A stretch of DNA of 64,000 bases from the NCBI GenBank assembly GCA_002633005.1, contig NMRA01000425.1:252408-316407 (forward strand), read 5' to 3'. The position numbers and the translations under genes are program-made. Positions 55,701 through 64,000 of this stretch are shown here, piece after piece. The number at the start of each line of letters is the position of its first letter. The first letter of the stretch is position 1. The notes under the pieces are model-generated. The model was not told where the DNA came from. It did not search any database and saw only the letters and a program-made list of their open reading frames with translations. This DNA is from Phoronis australis. Taxonomy: Eukaryota > Phoronida > Phoronidae.

Positions 55701-58700
55701 ACTATCACTTGGTTGTCTGAAGATAAGTGACATCACTTACGATTACAGACAAGAAAATGGTGCCTATCTAAGTCTTCTGGCCAATTAAGATCTCATGTTC
55801 CAATATCACAAACTGAGGTTTTAAAAGCGTTGATAGATTTGCATGCAGTAAACTATGTAAGGATTTAAAATAGATTTAAATTCCTAATTAATATGGTTTA
55901 TTTGTAATCAAGTAGGCTTCTTGAAAGGTTCTCACGAAACAAAGAGTATGTTTGCCCACAGCCTTTCAATTAATTCAAGGCTTTTCCAACCAACCCACTC
56001 TGCTGAGTGGGTCAACTGGCCATGTAACTGAGATAAAGACTTGGCAGGAAAATTTTTTGTCAGACTAGAAAATTACACATAGTCTGACAACATGCAAGAG
56101 TAGAGACTGCGCTCCAGTCCACCCCAACACCCCTACTGATCACCAACACCCCTACTGATCATCAACACTCCCAATGATCACCAAAAACTCGCAGGTTTGC
56201 CAACCCAACTGATATCCCCTGGTTTCCCACTTAACTAAAGACAGAGGACTGGGATTTGAACTGAAGACCTTGCAGATGATGACCACAGTGTACTGGATTA
56301 AATGTGGAGTAAAACTTTAACAAATGGTCAGTCCCCCAAGGAGCCCCATCTCATACTGTCCCTCAAGGAGCCCCATCTCATACAGTCCCTCAAGGAGCCC
56401 CATCCCATACAGTCCCTCAAGGAGCCCCATCCCATACAGTCCCTCAAGGAGCCCCATCTCATACAGTCCCTCAAGGAGCCCCATCTCATTGAGAAATAAC
56501 ACAAGCTATGAAAACCATAAAATTCATCACCAAAAGTTAGTATTTGGCCATATATTCAGGCTTTCCAACAAGATGCCCATAGCCTTACGCTTCGCAAAGC
56601 TTATTTTTAGAAATTAAATGTTGTGTTTTCAACACAGACAAAACTCCTGCAGGACACATCAATTAAGCTCACCTGAGGACCCTGTTCAAAGTTACTGTCA
56701 AAGGGGTCGCCCACAGACCTAACCTTTGCCCTCTCAGCGCTACGCTCAAGAAACTCATCGTACACTTTATCCTCAACAAATGTTCTCGAGCCAGCGCAAC
56801 AGCACTGTCCCTGGTTGAAGAAGAGCGCAAAATGCGACTGTTCAACCGCGTTCACCACTGAAATGTACAAAGTAGATTAAATTCAAATTGCGAGAGGACA
56901 ATATATTATATAACACATCTTATACTGCCTGATACCCAAGTCACATGGACACATGCTGGTCACTGTTCTCATAATGTCTGGGGACATGTGGCTACTATCA
57001 CGAGAAAACATGAAAGGCATTATAGCTGAATACGTGCTGCGTGAACCTATCGACTCGTGGCAGCATTTCAGAAATCACGAGGCTTTGCAACCTCAGTTTC
57101 AAACTTTGTTGAGTGCCTGAGTGGAGCCATGAGTACATCCATGTCTGGGTCGCATGCAATCAGGTTTTTACGAGAAAGCGCAGAGCTAGCAATGAGAAAT
57201 GTTAACATAAACGCATAACGTGGAATTGTCGTAAAGACTCAACTGGGACCTCAGGGGTCTCGCGNCAGGTTTGCCAACTCAACTGATATCCCCTGGTGTA
57301 CCACTTAACTAAAGACAGAGGACTGGGATTTGAACTGAAGACCTTGCAGATGATGACCACGATGTACTCGATTAAATGTGGAGTAAAACTTTAACAAATG
57401 GTCAGTCCCTCAAGGAGCCCCATCTCATACAGTCCCTCAAGGAGCCCCATCTCATACAGTCCCTCAAGGAGCCCCATCTCATACAGTCCCTCAAGGAGCC
57501 CATCCCATACAAGGAGCCCCATCTCATTGAGAAATGACACAAGCTATGAAAACCATAAAATTCATCACCAAAAGTTAGTATTTGGCCATATATTCAGGCT
57601 TTCCAACAAGATGCCCATAGCCCTACGCTTCGCAAAGCTTATTTTTAGAAATTAAATGTTGTGTTTTCAACACAGACAAAACTCCTGCAGGACACATCAA
57701 CTAAGCTCACCTGAGGACCCTGTTCAAAGTTACTGTCAAAGGGGTCGCCCACAGACCTAACCTTTGCCCTCTCAGCGCTACGCTCAAGAAACTCATCGTA
57801 CACTTTATCCTCAACAAATGTTCTCGAGCCAGCGCAACAGCACTGTCCCTGGTTGAAGAAGAGCGCAAAATGCGACTGTTCAACCGCGTTCACCACTGAA
57901 ATGTACAAAGTAGATTAAATTCAAATTGCGAGAGGACAATATATTATATAACACATCTTATACTGCCTGATACCCAAGTCACATGGACACATGCTGGTCA
58001 CTGTTCTCATAATGTCTGGGGACATGTGGCTACTATCACGAGAAAACATGAAAGGCATTATAGCTGAATACGTGCTGCGTGAACCTATCGACTCGTGGCA
58101 GCATTTCAGAAATCACGAGGCTTTGCAACCTCAGTTTCAAACTTTGTTGAGTGCCTGAGTGGAGCCATGAGTACATCCATGTCTGGGTCGCATGCAATCA
58201 GGTTTTTACGAGAAAGCGCAGAGCTAGCAATGAGAAATGTTAACATAAACGCATAACGTGGAATTGTCGTAAAGACTCAACTGGGACCTCAGGGGTCTCG
58301 CGCTCCACTGGCTTATCTACACTAATTTGAAAAGGCTTTGTCCAGTCATGCATTTTGGGTCATAAATCGAGATAATGCAGGTCATGTTTCTTCAGGCAGC
58401 TCTTATCACCAAACCTTCGGCTTCACGGGCAATAAAATGTGATCGGCCAAACAGACCTGTGATCCCAGACCGTCCGGAGTAGCCTTATTGGCAACTCCAG
58501 ACACTAGGATTTAACATTACGGACACGCAGTGGTAATCAGCAACAACACCTGTCCCAAGTTTACTACCATTTACTGGCCAGCTTAAGATATATGCTAAGG
58601 TCCTTCGTTAATGGAAAAATCCTAAAAGCTGGCGTCCATTTTGTGTGAACCTTGAACATGTATGCAGTACTATGCACAGCTGCCTCTAATTACCACGGTA

Positions 58701-61700
58701 ACCTGCTTTAGACAGTCACAACTCACTATCAGCATCAGCCAACACTATGTTGGGGCTTTTCCCTCCCAGTTCCAAGGTGACCTTCTTCAAGTTAGTCGCC
58801 GAGGCCGCCTGAGCAACAATCTGTCCAACCTGGCAATGTATACCAACGAGACGTACAAAACAGATGCAAGTGCATGTTAAATTAAGTCTGGGAATCCGAA
58901 TACACCCTCACCATTGCTCCAGCAGCAGATTCAATATGATACGCTGTCTTCGTTCTTCAATTGTATGAAAACTTGAGCATGAATTCGACCAGAAACAATT
59001 ATATCTTAAGACCAAGCATCACCAAAATGATGCGACATTGCCAGAGTATCACCATTTTAGGTAACTATGAAACAGACAAAAAATACTAAAATGTTTATCA
59101 AAACAAAAAATTAATATGCTTGAAAACTATTTCATCAATTTACAAAAAATCAACATAGAAACATAATTCTAATGTCCATTTATGGGTCTTCATTATGGCT
59201 GCGTTTATGTATCATGTAATTTGTTTATCACCTTAGATTGCCAGTAATAACCATTAGGTCCCATAGTTTGAAAGATCATATTTAACTAATAGCCTTAAAG
59301 ATGACTACTGCCATCTAGTGTTCACTCACAGCAGTGGATCCTGTGAAGGCCACTTTATCCACATCCATGTGTTCAGCAACAGCAGCGCCAGCTGTTGGCC
59401 CATATCCTGGCACGATATTAACGACACCTGGTGGCATACCAGCCTGATAAAGAGATTGGAAGCAGTCAAGTGTTAAATAAATAAATGTAATGCTATTTAA
59501 TCTTCAGTTGGACTAGAGACGCATGGGGATTAGTGTTTTTTCGAAATCAGTTACTTGACCGATTACCGCATTACTGTAAATGTATTTGCATTTGATTTTA
59601 TGGCACTCCATTTTTGCATTAAGTTATGAGAAACTGCACACGCAACACGCATTGAATGTCTTGTACTTGACAGCGAACCCAAAGTATGAACAGAAAATAA
59701 GAAAAAATCACTTCATACAAGTCACACGTATTGATACATTCACACTGCATTACATTTTGAAGCAGCCCCATTGAGAGTAACATCCAAAAATGCCATAGGC
59801 TCGTTGCCATTACAAATGACTGAAGTATGAATGTACCCAATGATGATTTTGACAAAAACCAAGTTGATTCATGCGACTAACAACATTTATGTGATTTTAT
59901 GAGGTACACAACAGAAATACTTACTGTAAATGCATTATAACTATCATGATGGTTATCAAGAGTCACCCCCCCCCAAGCAACCACGACNTCAAGAGTCACC
60001 CCCCCCCCAAGCAACCACGACATCTAAAAGCTCAGTACTGAGGTCTGGAATTCTAGGTTCAGACAAGAATTTTGTGCTTGGTGAGCACTGCAATAATGCA
60101 AATATCACTTAGGAAGATGCACACACTACAGATAATAAAACAGTTTTACTGCAGCAGCAAACATCTGCTGACCTCAGACCTAGACAGCTGATAACAAGAC
60201 CAAGATAAACAAGACAAACTCTGCAAGATAACCCCAGACTACTTGACAGGGCTATTCAGCTTTGTAAGAACCAGTTAATAAAGTCTAGCAAGATTCAGGC
60301 TTGTATAAAAGCCCTTAACTAGTTTGCAATTACGCTTCTCATAGACAAACAAGATGTACACTAATAATTATTTCTTTCAGAGTGGTATTCATTCCAGTCT
60401 TAAATTAAGGTTTCTCAGGCTGCGGGGTGGGGGGGGGGCTAATAATTGGGACAGGGTGACCCATTAATTTTTAATCTCAAAACTTAGACATGATTTCGTG
60501 CTTCGAAAAGAACTGACATCTCAGCATTGCTCGAGACCAGGCTCTATAAGATGGCTTGTCATGGCGGGTCATTTTCTGTGCCAATAATAACAGTACGTCT
60601 CAAGCAAAAAGAAAGTGTCTGGCAGGCTTTTCTTAGTCAAGAAACCACCCCTGACACCTGTTGGAACAAGTTGAGATTAGCTTTACAATTTTGCAAGTGG
60701 TCTAAATGAAAAGACTATGCTGCTGCTGTAACAACATTACACAAACGAAGCAATGCAAACTCCTCGCAAATATTAGGCAGATTTTAATGTTAAGACCGTC
60801 CTCTCAACATTCAAAAACAACCAGTCACACTCTTAAACCAACCAATACTGACTGTCCCTCACTAAACCAAAACGAAATTTTAATGGAAATCACTTGAGCA
60901 TTGCGAGAACCATGATCAAAACAGAAGCAGAGCTCAACACTACTAGTCCGTTATTTCTATTATCAAACTATAGCCTGCAATACAGTAAATTAGGGACTTG
61001 AAAAACAGAAAGTACGATAAAAATTTCCAAATTTGGGACAGTCTCCAAAATTTGGGAGATAGAAATTGAAGCCAACATTGAGTTTTCTTAATTCTGAAGA
61101 TTGGAACGATTTTGGGTAATTTTGGAGTACATCATATTTCTCAAATATTGGAAAAGCAGCTTGTATCAACAAAGCCTGAGATAAAATTGCTGAAAATAGT
61201 TGCAATACAAAATTTGTCTTTCTCATAATTCTTGAATTCGGGACGACCAATATTGACCACCTCTAAATGTTGGTAAGAACTCCAACTTTGACCAAAATAA
61301 TTAATTTTGAACAGCCCCAAACTAGAGAAGTTTTACTGTAAATTGATACACATACAAAACTACACAGTCACGCACACGAGTGAGATCGATACCACGTGCG
61401 AACACTGCCAATCAGTTGGGAGATTTGTAGGTCATTACTTTGCAACTGAAGGTTTGACTTGGTGTATTAGTATTCTTCTATAGTCTGTGTCTGTCAGTCA
61501 TTCAGTAGCTTCAGTGCAGTTTTTTACTCAAATCACATTTGAAGTAATAAGTGTCATTGTTTTGTTTACATATAATTGTTTATTTTGTATACACATTTAC
61601 TGAAATAATACACAGTTAGCGGAGGTAATCAACCTAAGATTGTAAATGATGATATTGTGTTTGTGAGTTATTGTTTGTACATAGTAATGTTTTAATGTAT

Positions 61701-62627
61701 TCATTAGGTACCATTCTCCTGGAGAGTAAAATCAAGAAATTTCCACTATCAGGATCTATTCTAGAATCCAGCTCCATTCAACTTGTCAAGCAGCCTTTTG
61801 TGTTGGCACACAATACTGTGGTTAACCTGGTCAGAGCTTACAGCCACACAAAGAAATCAACAGGTGGACCTTAAGTCTAATTTCTCTGAAAGGCAACTGT
61901 TTTTTCCATTTGACGTTTTTTGTGAAAGTATTTCATACATAAGACATCTGTTTCACAAGATTTGTTGAAAGTCGTTAGCAAACAGTATTTTCAAATATGA
62001 GTTAGGGTCATGCACCTGTTTACAACAAAATTGCTGGATTACATGAGCATCAGATGAAAGCAGACAATAACAGAGCTGGCCTATGTAAACATTGGTTTGC
62101 CATTGTCATACTGTTAGGGACAGGGCTGTATCCTGACTGGCCAATCAGTCAATCAGGATACTCATTCCCCAGCGTGGATGCGTAACATGTGGGGTGTCCA
62201 GTACCTTCAATTATAATAAAGTTTTAATGTAAACATCATGTTTTTGTAGGTTGCACTTACATACTTGTACGTGTCTATCTGTAAATTGGTCAGAGGCCTA
62301 CATACTGAAATAAACTTATTATTGTTATTATTCATTGTTTGTGCACCAGAGGGAAGCATGGCCAGGTTGCCTATGTCAGTGCAGTAGTGACCAAAACTTT
62401 GCAGCTGCAGCTTGGGAATCAACCTTACAAGTACCACTTGAATAACTTGCGCCTATAGAAGAAAAATCACATTAATTTTTCAACAGAAAAATAATTACCT
62501 CAGCCAACAGGGCGGCAACATAGTTTGCCGAGAGTGGCGTTTGTTCAGCAGTTTTCATCACGACCGTGTTACCAGTGGCGAGGGCAGGTGCCAACTTCCA
62601 CGCCTGCATGAGCAGGGGAAAGTTCCA
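52752..62627 (-). CDS. ALDH2: Aldehyde dehydrogenase, ALDH2-like, partial (5' exons off the right edge)
   Basis: NAD-dependent aldehyde dehydrogenase. Eight exons (counting one of two copies of the active-site exon) give 333 C-terminal residues and a TAA. Human ALDH2 is 517, so about 180 N-terminal residues, including any mitochondrial signal, are missing. Catalytic landmarks: [16 protein letters not shown] (NAD-binding), LELGGKSPN (general-base Glu), [14 protein letters not shown] (catalytic Cys), [28 protein letters not shown] and the [13 protein letters not shown]-terminus. The CCC active site and ALFFNQGQ wording are closer to ALDH2/1B1 than to ALDH1A. Without the N-terminus the cellular location is unknown. 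Exon phases close only if one of the two active-site exons is used. Confidence 0.92.
53678..53792 (-). CDS. ALDH2: ALDH exon (PFGGYKMSG)
   Basis: It reads [38 protein letters not shown]. Acceptor GTCTACAG, donor GTAAGT. Confidence 0.95.
54326..54483 (-). CDS. ALDH2: ALDH exon (IFGPVMQ)
   Basis: It reads [52 protein letters not shown] plus two bases. Acceptor TGTCACAG, donor GTGAGT. Confidence 0.95.
54529..54708. mobile_element. 180-bp imperfect palindrome (foldback element)
   Basis: Left arm 54529-54588 (GATGATAAACGATCATCAGT...) and right arm 54649-54708 are about 60 bp each at roughly 90 percent identity, with an AT-rich loop. It lies in the ALDH intron between 54483 and 55012 and has no coding frame. 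Confidence 0.75.
55012..55176 (-). CDS. ALDH2: ALDH exon
   Basis: It reads [55 protein letters not shown], 55 codons in phase 0. Donor GTAATG. Confidence 0.95.
56124..56184 (+). repeat. Short tandem repeat, about 19 bp unit
   Basis: CACCCCTACTGATCACCAA is repeated three times with drift. It ends just before the duplicated ALDH segment. Confidence 0.8.
56673..56857 (-). CDS. ALDH2: ALDH active-site exon, downstream copy
   Basis: Same protein as the copy 1,038 bp upstream, with intact acceptor (ATTTCAG) and donor (GTGAGC). If both were spliced in, the second would be read in the wrong phase (TGG TGA) and stop at its second codon. So only one can be used per transcript, or one is an assembly artefact. 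Confidence 0.85.
57711..57895 (-). CDS. ALDH2: ALDH active-site exon, upstream copy
   Basis: It reads [61 protein letters not shown]. The coding part appears identical to the copy at 56673-56857. It is 185 bases, phase 1 in and 0 out. This copy lies in the repeated segment 57266-58302. Confidence 0.85.
58727..58829 (-). CDS. ALDH2: ALDH exon with catalytic Glu (LELGGKSPN)
   Basis: It reads [34 protein letters not shown] plus one base. Acceptor TTGCCAG, donor GTGAGT. Phase 1 out, completing ATG (Met) with the next exon. Confidence 0.95.
59330..59443 (-). CDS. ALDH2: ALDH exon with NAD-binding FTGST
   Basis: It reads [38 protein letters not shown], 38 codons, phase 0. Donor GTGAGT. Confidence 0.95.
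59444..62498 (-). other. ALDH2: Large ALDH intron
   Basis: 3.06 kb without recognisable exons. It contains a poly-C direct repeat around a single N at 59988 and a G run at 60423. No strong tandem arrays are present. Confidence 0.7.
62499..62627 (-). CDS. ALDH2: ALDH exon (first visible)
   Basis: It reads [43 protein letters not shown], 43 codons in phase 0 at both ends. Acceptor TTTTCAG, donor GTAATT. Confidence 0.95.
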
Positions 62628-64000
62628 CTGAAAATAACCACGGCAAAATTCAATGAAAGAAAGCTACAAGACAACAGAGCATGTGAAATTCATACAAAAG
62701 AATTTCAAAGAATCCTTGGCTTAAGTCTGAGAAGAGCTTAAAATCCAATAAGTGGATGAGCGAATTAATAAACCAGGAAAAATGGGCAAAGCAAGGAGGC
62801 CTGTCAATAGTGTTCTGGAAAGTTGACTATATTTGAGTCAATTTTTATACTTAAGCATCTGCTAATTCTTGAACTAAATGTGAACGCAGCATTCCAAATA
62901 TTTCGCTCAAGGTTATGTAGGAACTTATTGACAAAACTGTGTTTCTAGAAAGCTATAGATTTTAACTCATTTGTTTTCTTAAAGTAGATAGCCTGTAGAA
63001 TTTGAGTTTTGATTTCTAACTAATCTGTTATTAACAAGTTCGTGTGAACATGTCATTTTAGTAACATTTTCAATTGCAAAACAGAAAATTTAAAGGTAAA
63101 ATGTTAATGAAAATAATGACGGATTTAAACTGGCTTGACATGTTTCGGCGTTTATTAAAACACCATCATCAGAAGAAAAAACAGTGGTCACCTTGCTAGG
63201 CCCAACAACACCTGTAGTCCAATCTGTCCGAAAGTCGTCGTCGTCCGTTTTCAACTTCATATAAACACATTTGCTACATTTAATAAAGATTCTGTAGAGC
63301 ATTTAGGAAATACAGCCATGGACACAAAAACAAACAAACAAAACTGCCACTAGGGGGACACCACAGTAGTTGAAGTCAACGTAAAATCATCGTCAACCGT
63401 CCTCTTCATAGTAAGAACATACATGCTAATTTTCGCAATCATCCTTAGAGTGGTTTGGTTGACAGAGGGACAGACGCCAAACAACGGACTCGAAAATATA
63501 AAAAATGGCCACTAGATGGTGCAAAATGCCTTGAATCTGTCCGAAAGCGGGAGGATAGCATCAACTCATTAATAGATGCCTATGTGCCAAATTTCATGAA
63601 AATCGGTTGAGGACCTTTGAAGATACAAACTAAGGCAAACGTAAAAAACTGTAATTGCCACTAGGGAGCACAGCGGTACTCAGGTCGGTCTAAAACTAGT
63701 CGCCCTCTGTCGTCAACCACATAGGAACACACCTGCCAAATTTCAATGAGATCCTGTAAGGGGTTTAGGAGATACAGCCGCAGACGTTGGACGCCCAGAC
63801 AGAGATGACGGCAATATGCACATAAAAATGGTAGCAAAACACTGGTATCAATAACATGATCAAATTTTATTTGATATATATTTTCAAGGTGAGAAATCAA
63901 AAACGCAGTTTTCTAAATATCATTTCGTTTTTGTTTTATGTAACTTAAGTTCTATTTTTGATGCAAAAGTGGAATATTTTAAATACAATTCTGGACAGCC
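62628..64000. other. Right edge: ALDH intron with nested repeats
   Basis: No further ALDH exon is visible. Family A repeat sequence at 62950-63110 resumes at about 63890 after an insertion. The insertion begins with a GGATTTAAACTGGCTTGACATG end related to the palindrome at 34626. It contains two to three diverged units of about 230 bp sharing CCACTAG(G)GGG, CTGTCCGAAAG, CGTCAAC and CCAAATTTCATGAAAATC. Confidence 0.5.

Larger units (their letters stand above)
56192..58302. repeat. 1-kb direct duplication containing the ALDH active-site exon
   Basis: Copy 1 is 56192-57264 and copy 2 is 57266-58302, meeting at a single N (57265). Both start CAGGTTTGCCAAC and end GGGGTCTCGCG. The right 660 bp are almost identical; the left part differs mainly in the copy number of a 27-bp minisatellite (six units at 56329-56490, fewer at 57403-57530). 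A B-box-like AGTTCAAATCCCAG on the minus strand occurs in each. Confidence 0.92.

Overview
This window is animal nuclear DNA. It is AT-rich, carries long introns with canonical GT-AG splice sites and is full of minisatellites and short inverted-repeat elements. It holds four protein-coding genes, each rebuilt here exon by exon with phases that close in frame. The codon-level similarity to human proteins, the conserved gene neighbourhood and the signs of high heterozygosity suggest a marine invertebrate (for example a lancelet, an echinoderm or another bilaterian). The sequence alone does not fix the species.

Layout, left to right. (1) 1-2168: upstream DNA with two repeat blocks. (2) 2202-9137, plus strand: a two-exon chondroitin sulfate synthase (CHSY1/3 type) with a 3'UTR probably ending near 12.0 kb. 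(3) 13400-37555, minus strand: EFL1, the GTPase that releases eIF6 from pre-60S ribosomes, in 20 recognisable coding exons; one is cut by an assembly gap at 28163-28451. (4) 37.6-40.25 kb: the short space between the diverging EFL1 and SAXO genes. (5) 40253-48278, plus strand: a SAXO (FAM154) ciliary microtubule protein of 473 residues in six exons, with a perfect RFX X-box in intron 1. (6) 49.4-52.7 kb: intergenic, dominated by a 28-bp minisatellite with a 140-bp higher-order period. (7) 52752-62627, minus strand: the C-terminal two thirds of an ALDH2-like aldehyde dehydrogenase, whose 5' exons lie beyond the right edge. Its active-site exon is present twice.

The four genes do not form a pathway. 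They serve glycosaminoglycan synthesis in the Golgi, ribosome maturation in the cytoplasm, axonemal microtubules and aldehyde oxidation. What links them is position: as I recall, EFL1 and SAXO2 are head-to-head neighbours on human 15q25 and CHSY1 lies on the same arm, so this looks like a piece of an old linkage group.

I found no new enzymatic or defence system. The most unusual feature is a minisatellite in EFL1 whose repeat unit is the 3' end of a coding exon plus its splice donor. Next are the duplicated ALDH active-site exon, the X-box, a 35-bp-arm hairpin in an EFL1 intron, and a pattern in which single N characters mark contig joints, four of six flanked by direct duplications or arrays.
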